A DNA stretch of 45,045 nucleotides, taken from positions 1 through 45,045 of the IMG/VR virus record IMGVR_UViG_3300027800_000007; one strand, written 5' to 3'. Positions 6,415-15,200 of the stretch are shown here, one piece after another (positions within the stretch are counted from its first letter, which is position 1; each line of letters begins with the position of its first letter). The notes under the pieces are model-generated. The model made no database searches, was not told the origin of the DNA, and saw only the letters and a list, made by a program, of their open reading frames with translations. A program made the position numbers and the translations under genes. This DNA is from a virus.

Positions 6415-7508
6415 TTCAGAGTGTTAAACTCTTCGGTATTCTCCCAAACATGCTTGAGCTATCATGTAATATCTGCACTCAGGGGTGCACTTACTGTTAT
6501 GCTAAGAACTGGAAGAAAGAACAGTATTCAGTCGATAGAATTATCAACGACATTCTCCGTAAGGAAGCGAAGAAAGAAGGTCTTTTGCCTTTTCTTCTGC
6601 GTAAGCGTTCGCCGATAACAATATCGAACCGAACAGATATAATGTGTGCCCCAAACTGGCGCGAGTATCTTTCGGCCATTAAGAAGCTAGGATTCCCGAT
6701 ATATCTTGAAACAAAGCTCACAAAGGAGTACAAGGATTTAGCAGAGATACTCGACCCGAAAACAGACTATATATATCAGACCATAACCGGATTCAACAAC
6801 AAACACGAGGAAGGAAACCACCTTTCCGCAGAAGAAAAGATTCAGGCTGGCAAATGGCTTGCAAAACGCTTCAACTATTGCCTTGCTGTAAATCCTTATA
6901 TGCCGGACAAGGTTTCACTTGATGAAATAAAGAAGCTCATAAAAACAATTAAGCCGGCTCATTTCGTAATGCGCCCTTATCACACCTCTTCCGTTCAGAT
7001 AGAGAAGAAATACTTCATGCCGGAGTTCCCGAAAGAGCAGATGACAAAGGATCTTCGAGAAATGATGCTTTGGTGCGATAAGAACGGGATTCCGTCTGAT
7101 ATTTCCGGACGTGAATTTATGAAATCTCAGCCCGAAAATCTCAATGTGAAGATTCTGTCAAACGAATCGACTTTCGGAGGTAATCACTTTGTTTTCCAGA
7201 AACTACTTTCGCCCCTATACGGGAAATTGCTAAGTTCGGATCTCGAAGCTATAGAGCTTCATTTTGACGAATTTACACAGCTATTTGCGAAAGAGATAGA
7301 CTATTTTTCTAACTGCTCCTTCACTCCTCAGTGTTATACTGGACGATATAGAGACATGCGACCACTTGGTAAAACATTCGGAATACTCGATTTTGTCAGG
7401 TATCTCTGGAATAACCGCGCCCTTACAGCAGTCTTGGACTACTGGACGGACGAAAAGGACAAGGAAGGAAATCTAATTTATATGAGGTGCAAGGATGATC
7501 TTGTCTAA
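6411..7508 (+). CDS. Radical SAM protein
   Basis: 365 residues. The cluster motif is C22-x3-C26-x2-C29 ('CTQGCTYCYA'), which binds the 4Fe-4S cluster that cleaves S-adenosylmethionine; a further Cys19 lies just before it. The rest fits a partial TIM-barrel, and there is a late 'FTPQCYTGRY' segment. The 'CTYCYA' form resembles the spore-photoproduct-lyase-like branch, but the substrate cannot be told. It overlaps the finger gene before it and a 37-residue peptide gene after it. The small peptide could be a substrate, or the two may simply share an operon. Confidence 0.85.
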   Translation: MIQSVKLFGILPNMLELSCNICTQGCTYCYAKNWKKEQYSVDRIINDILRKEAKKEGLLPFLLRKRSPITISNRTDIMCAPNWREYLSAIKKLGFPIYLETKLTKEYKDLAEILDPKTDYIYQTITGFNNKHEEGNHLSAEEKIQAGKWLAKRFNYCLAVNPYMPDKVSLDEIKKLIKTIKPAHFVMRPYHTSSVQIEKKYFMPEFPKEQMTKDLREMMLWCDKNGIPSDISGREFMKSQPENLNVKILSNESTFGGNHFVFQKLLSPLYGKLLSSDLEAIELHFDEFTQLFAKEIDYFSNCSFTPQCYTGRYRDMRPLGKTFGILDFVRYLWNNRALTAVLDYWTDEKDKEGNLIYMRCKDDLV

Positions 7509-7608
7509 AGACAATACCATTCAGGACAGAGGAAGCGGCAGCGGAAAGGGCAAAAAGAAAAGCTCTGGTGGATTTATGGGAAAAGTTAAAAGCTTTTTTG
7601 GTAGATAG
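7495..7608 (+). CDS. Small basic Gly/Ser/Lys-rich peptide
   Basis: A 37-residue ORF overlapping the end of the radical SAM gene by 14 nt, with AAGG just ahead of ATG 7495. Composition is striking: 'RGSGSGKGKKKSSGGF' followed by an amphipathic 'MGKVKSFFGR' end. It may be a DNA-binding tail peptide, a membrane-active peptide, or a substrate of the radical SAM enzyme. No family recognised. Confidence 0.5.
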   Translation: MILSKDNTIQDRGSGSGKGKKKSSGGFMGKVKSFFGR

Positions 7609-7618
7609 GAAGCCCTAA

Positions 7619-8239
7619 ATGAAAGTTGCCATCAGCAAAATTAAACCATCGCCCTGGAATCCCAAGAAGGAGTTTACCACGGAAGACAGAAAGAGGCTCG
7701 AAAAGAGCCTTGAAGAGTATCCGGGACTCGTTAGATTTCTCGTCTGCAAGGATTATTCAGGTGGAGACGGTTACTTTTGTCTTGATGGCAATTCCCGTTT
7801 GGCTATAATTACAGCTAAAGGGATCAAAAAAGCAGAGATTCAGATTGTCGATCAGGTTACGGACCTCAAAAGCCTCAAGAAGTTCATAACGATATACGAC
7901 TACAACAGAAAGAAATATAAAGGCTCGGCAATCATTGACGAGGTTGGAATATCCTTTTCCGCCCTCGAATTGCAGGAATTCATCAATATTGACCTTGATA
8001 GGTACGCCCTCAAAGACCAGAAGATTGATATCGAATACTCAGAGATGGAGACAGAACAGTTCTTTATCTCTTTACCGAGGGGGATTGCTGCAAAATGCAG
8101 AAGAAGATTCAAGGCAGCTACTCCGGATAAAAACGGCGAGAAAATAATGACTGCTCTCGACAAGATGGAAGACGAAGACATCATCAAGGCTATCATAATG
8201 CACGAAGAAGAAAAGAAACAGGTGAAAAACAGGTCATGA
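7619..8239 (+). CDS. ParB/sulfiredoxin-fold protein next to terminase
   Basis: 206 residues. The N-terminal 80 residues fit the ParB-like nuclease/CTPase fold: 'ISKIKPSPWNPKK', then 'LVCKDYSGGDGYFCLDGNSRLAI' in place of the usual G-x-R-R box. The C-terminal half is helical and charged. Such proteins often precede the small terminase and may modify DNA or assist packaging; they are not partition proteins. It overlaps terS by 4 nt. Confidence 0.75.
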   Translation: MKVAISKIKPSPWNPKKEFTTEDRKRLEKSLEEYPGLVRFLVCKDYSGGDGYFCLDGNSRLAIITAKGIKKAEIQIVDQVTDLKSLKKFITIYDYNRKKYKGSAIIDEVGISFSALELQEFINIDLDRYALKDQKIDIEYSEMETEQFFISLPRGIAAKCRRRFKAATPDKNGEKIMTALDKMEDEDIIKAIIMHEEEKKQVKNRS

Positions 8240-8556
8240 CAAAGGCAAAAAGAACATCGTTCAAGCCTGGACAAAGTGGAAATCCAAAAGGCAGACCGCC
8301 GAAAGGAGAATCTCTTACCGAAATACTGAAGAGTCAGCTTGACGATTATGTCCGAGATAAGGACGGCAAGCCCACAAAGAAGACGTATAGAGAGATTATA
8401 TCGCAGAGATTGATCGCTCTTGCTGCAGCCGGTGACGTTACGTGTCTCAAATATGTATTTGACCGGACAGATGGCTATCCGACACAGGCAGCGAAAGTTG
8501 AGACCGAGATGTCGATTGTAGTAAAAGCCCCTGAACCGGATGATGAAGGTGAATGA
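8236..8556 (+). CDS. terS: Terminase small subunit (DUF5681 N-terminus)
   Basis: 106 residues. The start 'SFKPGQSGNPKGRPPKG' is the DUF5681 motif found at the N-terminus of many phage small terminases and packaging proteins, and helices follow. It recognises the packaging site and feeds DNA to TerL, which begins 4 nt inside its 3' end. Confidence 0.85.
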   Translation: MTKAKRTSFKPGQSGNPKGRPPKGESLTEILKSQLDDYVRDKDGKPTKKTYREIISQRLIALAAAGDVTCLKYVFDRTDGYPTQAAKVETEMSIVVKAPEPDDEGE

Positions 8557-9791
8557 GTTGCTATATAGACCTATCACGTATTCGGGAGGTAATTAATCCC
8601 GTTTATTATAAACTCCTGTGGTGCTATAAGCGCTTTCAGGTGTATTACGGTGGAGCCGGAAGCGGAAAGAGTGTATTTGTAGCGCAAAAGGTTCTTTTCC
8701 GCATAATGACCGAGAGCAAATGCAGGGTGCTTGTTCTCAGGAAGATAGGTAAGACGACACGGTATTCAACGTGGGACTCTATTCTTGATCTTATATCAGA
8801 GTGGAATCTTGAAAAGTTCTTTGAAATCCATAAATCAGAATACCGAATAACTTATATCGGGAACGGTAATGATATTATCTTCTCGGGTCTTGACGATAGG
8901 GAAAAGATTAAATCAATCCGCCGTGTAACAATAACATGGCTTGAAGAAGCGACCGAGTTTTCGCCCGAAGACCTCAAACAGCTTAATCTCAGACTCAGGG
9001 AAAGAGGCGTTCGCTCGGAGATATATCTCTCATTCAATCCGATAGATGAAGATCACTGGCTGAAAGCATACTTCTTTGACCGTCTTGACCCGGACTACAA
9101 AATAGTCCACTCGACATACTTGGATAATCAGTATCTTACAGAAGAGTATATCAAAGAGCTGAACAAACTCAAAGAGATTGACCCGGTTTACTATGAGATA
9201 TACGCACTTGGGAAATGGGGTCATATACGCGGTGCGAGGGTATTCCCTCATAACATTGTTATTCACGAATTCCCCTATGATGAGCACAGCCTTGAGAACG
9301 TGCGCCACGGCTTAGACTTCGGATTCAATCATGCGACTGCATTGATGAGTTCCGGCTTTAAAGATGGAGAATTATATATCTTTGATGAGTTTTGGAAGAA
9401 GGGAAGGACAAATACTCAGCTCATAAGCGACATAACGTTGTCAGGATGGGACAAGAGCAAGCATATTCGATGTGACTCTGCAGAACCGGACAGATACTAT
9501 GAGTTCAGAGAAGCTGGGTTTAATATCAGCCAGGCAGACAAAGGAGCAGGATCAAGGAAAGCCGGAATCGATTATCTGCGAGGAAGAAAGATTCATATTC
9601 ATGCGACAAAGTGCCCGAATGCCGCAAGAGAGTTTCCGGCATTCAGGTACAGAGAAGGGAAGGATGGAACGCTATATGAAGAACCAGTCGAGATCAATGA
9701 CGATACAATAGCAGCAGTTAGATACGCAGTAGAAGATTTATGGATGAATAACGCACCGACAATATGGAATCCAATAGGATTAAGAATGTAG
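8553..9791 (+). CDS. terL: Terminase large subunit
   Basis: 412 residues of the PBSX/SPP1-like terminase family. The ATPase has Walker A 'GGAGSGKS' (33-40), Walker B 'ITWLEEAT' (127-134) and coupling motif 'LSFNP'. The RNaseH-like nuclease half starts at 'HGLDFGFNHATALM', with later acidic residues in 'IRCDSAEPDR' and 'NDDTIAAVRYA'. It drives DNA into the prohead and cuts the concatemer. The length is normal for this family. Confidence 0.97.
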   Translation: MSCYIDLSRIREVINPVYYKLLWCYKRFQVYYGGAGSGKSVFVAQKVLFRIMTESKCRVLVLRKIGKTTRYSTWDSILDLISEWNLEKFFEIHKSEYRITYIGNGNDIIFSGLDDREKIKSIRRVTITWLEEATEFSPEDLKQLNLRLRERGVRSEIYLSFNPIDEDHWLKAYFFDRLDPDYKIVHSTYLDNQYLTEEYIKELNKLKEIDPVYYEIYALGKWGHIRGARVFPHNIVIHEFPYDEHSLENVRHGLDFGFNHATALMSSGFKDGELYIFDEFWKKGRTNTQLISDITLSGWDKSKHIRCDSAEPDRYYEFREAGFNISQADKGAGSRKAGIDYLRGRKIHIHATKCPNAAREFPAFRYREGKDGTLYEEPVEINDDTIAAVRYAVEDLWMNNAPTIWNPIGLRM

Positions 9792-9799
9792 GAGGAAGG

Positions 9800-11230
9800 A
9801 TGAAAATAGGTCAAATAAACGAGAAAACAATCGCAACGGCTATAAGCCTCACGGCAAAGAAGAGAGAAAAAGCCGCAAGACGGATTGAAAGATACGATCA
9901 GGAAAAACTGCCGATACATGATAGAAAGTATATGATTGATAATGAGGAACAAAAAGGACTCATTAAGCGCCTATTGTCCGTGGACATCTTCTCAGAGATA
10001 GTGGATATATCGACCGGTTACCTTGTTGGGATTCCAGTTGCCATTAATCTGAATAAAGATAGGTACAAGAGAGAGCAGTCCCTTTTTTCGATACTGAAAG
10101 AAAAGGTATTGCCCGGGTCGCCGGAGAAGAAGCTTGAAGAAGACTCTTATCGTTTACAGCGATATGGAATAATAAACGATATTGACCTTCAGAATGCAGA
10201 GGTCGAGAAATTCTGTTCTATCGCTGGTTACTGCGGACGCTTAAACTATGTCTCAGGAACAGAGATAATGAGCAAGACGATCAAGCCCTCAGAGTGCTCG
10301 TTTTACGATGATGCAGCTTTGTATTTGTCTAGTGTAGAAGAGATAACGGAGAACACCGTCAAAACAGTGTTATACTGCAGAGCCTATGATGCAGTGAATA
10401 TGTATGAGTTCAAAAATGATGGTGGATGGAAATTCGTTAAGGAAGTTTCACATGGATTTGACGGAATACCTCTTATCGAATGCAAAAATAACGAGAGAGG
10501 AAATTCAGACGCATACAATGTTATTGATCTACTCGATCAAATAGACCGTATAGTATCAGACTGGGCTTCAGAGACTGAACAGGGCAGGCTTGCAGCACTT
10601 ATTGCTATGGGGAAAACAAAACCTTCAGACACTTTTATTGCGGAACTTAAAAAGAACGGCGGAGCATATCTTCCGGATGGTACAGATATAAAATATATCA
10701 CGAAAGAAATTCCTTTCGAGCAAATCCTTGCCCTGCTAAAATATCTCAGAGAAGAAGCGTTCTATACTTCCAAGACTCCGAACATGCGCGACGAATCATT
10801 CGGTGGCAATCTTTCAGGGGTTGCTCTTGAATATAAGTTCCGTCCGTTCGAGTTTAAGTGCGTTACGAAAGAGAGATACTTCACAGCTTTTCTTAGAGAG
10901 CATTATCGACTTGTATGCGGAATTATGAAGAAGTACGGAAAGGGAGATATCGCATATAGCGCGATAGATTTCACTTTCACACGAAACTATCCGAAGAACC
11001 TGTTTGAAGAAGCTCAGACTCAGAACCTTCTTGATGGTAAAGTGCCTGTTAAAGACCGCCTGAAGCTCTGCTCTTTCATTTCCGATCCGGATAAAGCAGC
11101 GAAAGAGCTCGAAGCAGAACAGGGAGAGTCCTTATACAATGGATCCTTCAGCAAAACAAAGACCGAAGTGAAAAACGACCTGAACGAAAACATAGAGGAT
11201 GAAGAGAGTGGATATAAAAAGTCTGCTTGA
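9800..11230 (+). CDS. Portal protein (SPP1 gp6-like)
   Basis: 476 residues from ATG 9800, chosen for AGGAGGAAGG just upstream; an earlier in-frame ATG at 9764 lies inside terL. The 'FSEIVDISTGYLVGIPVAI' N-terminal region, the 'YNVIDLLDQIDRIVSDWASE' stretch and 'FGGNLSGVALEYKF' are typical of SPP1-type portals. It forms the dodecameric vertex through which DNA enters. The last 32 nt overlap the head morphogenesis gene. Confidence 0.95.
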   Translation: MKIGQINEKTIATAISLTAKKREKAARRIERYDQEKLPIHDRKYMIDNEEQKGLIKRLLSVDIFSEIVDISTGYLVGIPVAINLNKDRYKREQSLFSILKEKVLPGSPEKKLEEDSYRLQRYGIINDIDLQNAEVEKFCSIAGYCGRLNYVSGTEIMSKTIKPSECSFYDDAALYLSSVEEITENTVKTVLYCRAYDAVNMYEFKNDGGWKFVKEVSHGFDGIPLIECKNNERGNSDAYNVIDLLDQIDRIVSDWASETEQGRLAALIAMGKTKPSDTFIAELKKNGGAYLPDGTDIKYITKEIPFEQILALLKYLREEAFYTSKTPNMRDESFGGNLSGVALEYKFRPFEFKCVTKERYFTAFLREHYRLVCGIMKKYGKGDIAYSAIDFTFTRNYPKNLFEEAQTQNLLDGKVPVKDRLKLCSFISDPDKAAKELEAEQGESLYNGSFSKTKTEVKNDLNENIEDEESGYKKSA

Positions 11231-12164
11231 TACATATTACTGGCTTACTAAGGACGAATTAAGAGCACTATGCCTTTCCGCTCTTGATGACTGTGAGAAA
11301 AAGCTCCGCAAGTACGAAATGAAACACGGTGCAAGCGGACTTTCTCTCTCTCAGTCGTATCAAGCAGGAAGACTGCGCGCACTCGAGGACGAAATAAACG
11401 GAATACTCACTGATTTGTCAGGAAATATGTACGACACTCTAAAGATACAATCAATCAATGCGTATCAGACGGGAGTTGTTTTCAATAATTATCTTATAGA
11501 TAACTCAGTCCCTTTTTCCGTTCCGTTCTCGGGAGTAAACAAGCATTTGATGATGGAGTCTGTCAGCAAAGAGATTGCCGGATTGACTCTTAAAGATAGA
11601 GTAACGCCCGAAAGACTCAATCTATTATTCAAGGAAAGGGAAGCGGTCGCCAAAGGAGCAATGCTCGGATGGGGAGAGAAAAAAACAGCTCTTCAGATAC
11701 AAACCGAGAACTTAAGAGAGGGGATAGATAAGTCTTATAAGCAATGTTTGAACATTGCCCGAACAGAATTAACTCGAAACTGTACTGCCGGATATATTCA
11801 GAATCAAGCAGAACTACGTTCCGAATACAATCTTGATATACGCTCTAAATGGCTCGCTGCGAACGGAGAAAGAACGAGAGAATCTCATTTATATCTCAGA
11901 GGAAAAGAAGCGTCAGTGTGGAGAAACGGAAGATATGAGTTCGAGTGGAATGGTCATTATTCCCCTGGTCCTGGAATGTGGGGAATCGCATCGATGGACT
12001 GTAATTGCCGATGTCGGAATACATCAATCGTGAAAGGATATGAAGAATTTTATCCAACGGAGAACACGTATCTGAATTGGGTACAGCAAAACATGGTTCA
12101 TAGCGATAATTCTTATTCTTGGGATATGGGAGCTAAGATAGTCGCAGAATATACAGCGGCATAA
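11199..12164 (+). CDS. Head morphogenesis / minor capsid protein (SPP1 gp7-like)
   Basis: About 320 residues. ATG 11199 and GTG 11208 are both possible starts, and both overlap the portal gene. The C-terminal domain, 'ARTELTRNCTAGYIQNQAE' ... 'WLAANGERTRESH' ... 'MDCNCRCRN', is the Mu gpF/SPP1 gp7-like head morphogenesis domain. It joins the prohead with the portal and may eject with DNA. The operator-like box at 12166 begins two bases after its stop. Confidence 0.9.
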   Translation: MKRVDIKSLLDTYYWLTKDELRALCLSALDDCEKKLRKYEMKHGASGLSLSQSYQAGRLRALEDEINGILTDLSGNMYDTLKIQSINAYQTGVVFNNYLIDNSVPFSVPFSGVNKHLMMESVSKEIAGLTLKDRVTPERLNLLFKEREAVAKGAMLGWGEKKTALQIQTENLREGIDKSYKQCLNIARTELTRNCTAGYIQNQAELRSEYNLDIRSKWLAANGERTRESHLYLRGKEASVWRNGRYEFEWNGHYSPGPGMWGIASMDCNCRCRNTSIVKGYEEFYPTENTYLNWVQQNMVHSDNSYSWDMGAKIVAEYTAA

Positions 12165-12165
12165 T

Positions 12166-12182
12166 GTTCAAAAAAATGGAAC
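12166..12182 (+). promoter_or_regulatory. GTTC-N9-GAAC box inside the late operon
   Basis: GTTC (12166-12169), nine mostly A bases, GAAC (12179-12182), in the 59-bp gap between the head morphogenesis and scaffold genes. It matches the boxes near the repressor and early promoters. There is no convincing promoter here, so it may act as a roadblock site ('stoperator') and not as an ordinary operator. Confidence 0.6.
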
Positions 12183-12223
12183 TTTTGCCGGAAATTAATT
12201 GACAAAACCGAAAGGAGGTTTTT

Positions 12224-12940
12224 ATGTTAAGAAATCTATTACGCTGTCTGCCTTTAATTTGTTTGGAAGCAGACGGAGCCGCAACCAGTGGGGGAGCTTC
12301 AACCGAAGGATCAACCGCAGGGGGCAAAAAAGCTGATGATGAGGGGCAGAAAGGCAACTCGGAAACAGTCACGCTATCAAAGGAAGAGCTTGATAAGAAG
12401 CTTCAATCATTCTCGGATCAGAGAGTGACAGATGCTATCAAAACTCATTCCGCAAAACTCGAAGCAGAATTTCAGAAGAAGACCGCTGATGCTGTCGCTG
12501 AGGCTATGAAAAAAGCCGAAGAGAAAGCAAAAATGACGGAGAAGGAAAAAGAAGAAGCTGCCAGACTTGAAAAGGAAGAGGCCCTCAAGGAAAGGGAATC
12601 CAAGATCAAGGAACAGGAAAGGCTCATTCTTGCAGGCGATCTTCTTTCAGCAGCCGGAATTGACCTTGGTATGAGAGAGTTCATCACTTCAGCAGATGAA
12701 GAAGGAATGAAAGCTCAGATACAGAAGCTCAATGGCGAACTAGACAAACGAGTCGAGAAGAAACTTGAAGAGCGTTTAAAAGAGACTGGAAAGGAAACAA
12801 TTCCACCGACGGATGGCAAAGGAGCAGTAGGAATCGACGCCGAACTTAATGCTCTTCTTGCGATTGATAATCCGACTACGGCGCAGCTCAATAGAATGTA
12901 TGAACTCGCCGAACAGATGAGAAAAGCAAAGACGGCGTAA
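12224..12940 (+). CDS. Scaffold protein (DUF4355-like)
   Basis: 238 residues from ATG 12224 with a strong AAAGGAGG site. It has a short hydrophobic start, a Gly/Ala/Thr-rich linker, a long Lys/Glu coiled coil (about 60-135), then 'LLSAAGIDLGMREFIT'. That is the layout of DUF4355/gp20-like scaffolds placed just before the capsid gene. It guides capsid assembly and is then lost. The N-terminal hydrophobic stretch is unusual, but is probably not a true signal. Confidence 0.85.
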   Translation: MLRNLLRCLPLICLEADGAATSGGASTEGSTAGGKKADDEGQKGNSETVTLSKEELDKKLQSFSDQRVTDAIKTHSAKLEAEFQKKTADAVAEAMKKAEEKAKMTEKEKEEAARLEKEEALKERESKIKEQERLILAGDLLSAAGIDLGMREFITSADEEGMKAQIQKLNGELDKRVEKKLEERLKETGKETIPPTDGKGAVGIDAELNALLAIDNPTTAQLNRMYELAEQMRKAKTA

Positions 12941-12963
12941 AACAAAAAGGAGTGTAACAAAGA

Positions 12964-14142
12964 ATGCCATTTAATATCGGACTACACACAGAATTTGATG
13001 ATCCTACTTCGATACTTGACCCACTTGTGGCGATAGCGGCGAAAAAGGTAAGAATGGGGGCACACAAAGGAGCTCTATATAATGCGCTGAAAGCCCCTAC
13101 TCAGTCAATCACTCAGAAAGTTTTCCAAATATATGGAAGATCGTTTACTGAGAGAAAAGGAGCACTAAGAGGTTCCGGTTGGGACGTATCAGCGACAACT
13201 GGACTTATTGTGTCAGACGCTCTCGCAAATGTGGTCACAAGAGGAACTATCCTCAAGGTCGGCAATGAGCTTGTAATCGTAAAAGGTGTAACAAGAATAG
13301 CCGGAACTTCAACGATTGAAGTTTTTGCCCGTGGAGCAGGCGGAACAACTGCTGCAGTTCATGCAGGAACAGACATTGCGGTTGGAATTGGTCACGCCGG
13401 AAATGACACAGACCTGAAAAGCGTTGAATCATTTTCTGAAAACACTAACGTATATGAAAACTATGCGCATTCTGTTTTCGAGGCGATTGACTATACTAAA
13501 TCAGAAGAAATCATCGGAAGAAAAGGTCTTGGCGGTGCACATATTCCTCTCAAGCAGGCAGAAGCAATGCAGAGAGTAGCGAACTACCTTTCTACGATGA
13601 CTCTATGGTCACGCAAGCAGAAAGGAGCAATCAACAACCCTTACATGATGGCAGGTCTATTCCAGCAGCTCGAAGATTCGGCAGGTGCAAATTCAACAAC
13701 CAGACAGCTTAACAGAGCAGACTTTGCAAATGCTTCTTTTACTGAAGACAATTTTAAGCTTTCGCTTGCTAAAGCTTTCTCGGTCGGAAATCCAGAGACT
13801 ATTCTCTGTTCTCCCGCAGTAAAAAGAAAGTTCAACGACTTCAACAAGGGCATTATCAAAACAGATAGAGCCGACAAGACCGCAGGATATGATATTACAG
13901 CATACGAATATGAAAGCAAAAGACTTTCGTTTCTCGTCGATGAAGATATGCCGGATAACAGAATCTGCGTACTTACTCTCGGACTCTGTCAGAAAGGATG
14001 GCTTGAAGGGGATATGCTTAGAATCGTTGATGAACCGTCAGCTTCATCAAGAGAAAAGAGAGCGTCCATACAGGGAACTGTTGGCGTGATCATCGATGGT
14101 GTTGGCTACGACCATCTCGACATTTACAACGTAGGAGCGTAA
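12964..14142 (+). CDS. Major capsid protein (DUF5309, SU10-type)
   Basis: 392 residues. It sits right after the scaffold and reads like DUF5309 major capsid proteins, an HK97-fold branch: 'APTQSITQKVFQIYGRS', 'SVESFSENTNVYENYAHSVF', then 'LCSPAVKRKFNDF' and the C-terminal 'GVIIDGVGYDHLDIYN'. No protease gene is seen, so capsid maturation probably uses none. It is the most abundant virion protein by expectation. Confidence 0.9.
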   Translation: MPFNIGLHTEFDDPTSILDPLVAIAAKKVRMGAHKGALYNALKAPTQSITQKVFQIYGRSFTERKGALRGSGWDVSATTGLIVSDALANVVTRGTILKVGNELVIVKGVTRIAGTSTIEVFARGAGGTTAAVHAGTDIAVGIGHAGNDTDLKSVESFSENTNVYENYAHSVFEAIDYTKSEEIIGRKGLGGAHIPLKQAEAMQRVANYLSTMTLWSRKQKGAINNPYMMAGLFQQLEDSAGANSTTRQLNRADFANASFTEDNFKLSLAKAFSVGNPETILCSPAVKRKFNDFNKGIIKTDRADKTAGYDITAYEYESKRLSFLVDEDMPDNRICVLTLGLCQKGWLEGDMLRIVDEPSASSREKRASIQGTVGVIIDGVGYDHLDIYNVGA

Positions 14143-14145
14143 ACG

Positions 14146-14520
14146 ATGGGCGATAATATTACAGCATCGGCTGCAGTATCAGAGGCTTCAGTAAGCGAAA
14201 TCAAGGACTCCGAAGGAATAATTGCAGAACTTGAAGCCCTCAAGGAAGCCTTGGAATCCGAAAACGAAGCCTTGAAAGCAGAGATTGAAGAATTGAAGGC
14301 TGATAACTCAGCCCTCAAGGAAACAATCGAAGAGCTAAAAAGAGCGTCTGAGACTAAAAGCGTTTCTGGCGGAGTAGAATCTGCCGTGAAGCAGAATAAA
14401 AAGCCTTTGTTCTTTGACCATGATGTTCTTTCCGATTCCGGAAATGTAAACGGAAGATACATCCCAAAGACTGAGGCTGAATACGAAAGACTGAAACCGT
14501 TCGCGGTTGAGGAGAAATGA
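14146..14520 (+). CDS. Coiled-coil head protein
   Basis: 124 residues. Residues 20-70 are a strong coiled coil with repeating 'EALKEALESENEALKAEI'-type heptads. A conserved-looking end follows, 'FFDHDVLSDSGNVNGRY' and 'EYERLKPFAV'. By position, between the capsid and connector genes, it is a head decoration, spike or head-completion protein. No family name is certain. It overlaps the next gene by 4 nt. Confidence 0.7.
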   Translation: MGDNITASAAVSEASVSEIKDSEGIIAELEALKEALESENEALKAEIEELKADNSALKETIEELKRASETKSVSGGVESAVKQNKKPLFFDHDVLSDSGNVNGRYIPKTEAEYERLKPFAVEEK

Positions 14521-14864
14521 TGAATCTTACCGCCGAAAATATTAAACCGTACACCGTGACTTTCACGAATGCGTCCCTCTCCGATGACATTATTGCGGCT
14601 TATATTCCGGCGGTAAGTGATCTTATCCAGAACTATGTCGGCTCGGTAGCTGAAGAATGGACTGAAACTGTGCCGGCAGGGGTTAACCTTGCCGCAGCCC
14701 ATTTAATAAAGCATCTTGTCGAACAGGGAGACCATGACGAAGCAATGTCCTCGGAATCAACTGGAAATTCTTCAAGGTCTCTCAGTAATTTAGGAACTTC
14801 AGGATTCCCGAAATCAGTAGAAGCAATGCTGAATCCGTATAGACGCATTGAGGTGTTCGGATGA
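14517..14864 (+). CDS. Head-tail connector protein (gp6-like)
   Basis: 115 residues; ATG 14517 or 14520. The helical plan 'ISDDIIAAYIPAVSDLIQNYVG'-like, plus 'GVNLAAAHLIKHLVEQG', is that of small connector (adaptor) proteins which bind under the portal ring (HK97 gp6/SPP1 gp15 type). Assigned on helix pattern and on position before the head-closure genes; it overlaps the next gene by 4 nt. Confidence 0.7.
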   Translation: MMNLTAENIKPYTVTFTNASLSDDIIAAYIPAVSDLIQNYVGSVAEEWTETVPAGVNLAAAHLIKHLVEQGDHDEAMSSESTGNSSRSLSNLGTSGFPKSVEAMLNPYRRIEVFG

Positions 14865-15199
14865 GTTGGAAATATCCTTACATAATCGTCAGATACACTA
14901 AGAATGCAGAAGGGAAGTGGATGCCGAACGGAGATGGAACTTGCAATACAGACCTCTCTGGAAGCAAGACAAATACTCAGGGCGGAGCGGTATCTTCCGC
15001 AGATGCCTTAATTGTTTGCCCTATAGCTTTCGGTGACACTCTGGCAAAAGGTGAAAGACTCGCTGTTTATTATAACGGTGGAAAGTTTGATACCTTTGAT
15101 GTCGTTAAACCGGATCGGAACAGGAACAGAAACTATACCGTGTATGCAAAGCTCAATCTAACGTACAGGATTGATGCTACTACAAGGGAAATGAAATGA
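14861..15199 (+). CDS. Head-closure / head-tail joining protein
   Basis: 112 residues, beta-rich, with 'FGDTLAKGERLAVYYNGGKFDTFDVV'. In the standard order connector, head-closure, gp10-like, tail terminator it occupies the head-closure (stopper) place. I recognise no stronger signature, so the assignment rests on synteny. Confidence 0.6.
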   Translation: MSWKYPYIIVRYTKNAEGKWMPNGDGTCNTDLSGSKTNTQGGAVSSADALIVCPIAFGDTLAKGERLAVYYNGGKFDTFDVVKPDRNRNRNYTVYAKLNLTYRIDATTREMK

Positions 15200-15200
15200 A

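Noticed and set aside
7619-8239. ParB partition protein paired with parA
   Set aside because: It lies 22 kb from parA, directly before terminase genes, and has the ParB-like nuclease fold variant common in packaging modules.
7900-8577. 225-residue ORF on the - strand over ParB-like/terS genes
   Set aside because: Opposite strand of well-supported genes, Ser/Phe/Leu-rich composition typical of antisense frames, no ribosome site or motif.
12198-12223. Promoter at TTGACA before the scaffold gene
   Set aside because: The only -10 at correct spacing would overlap the start codon; the site is more likely chance in an AT-rich gap.
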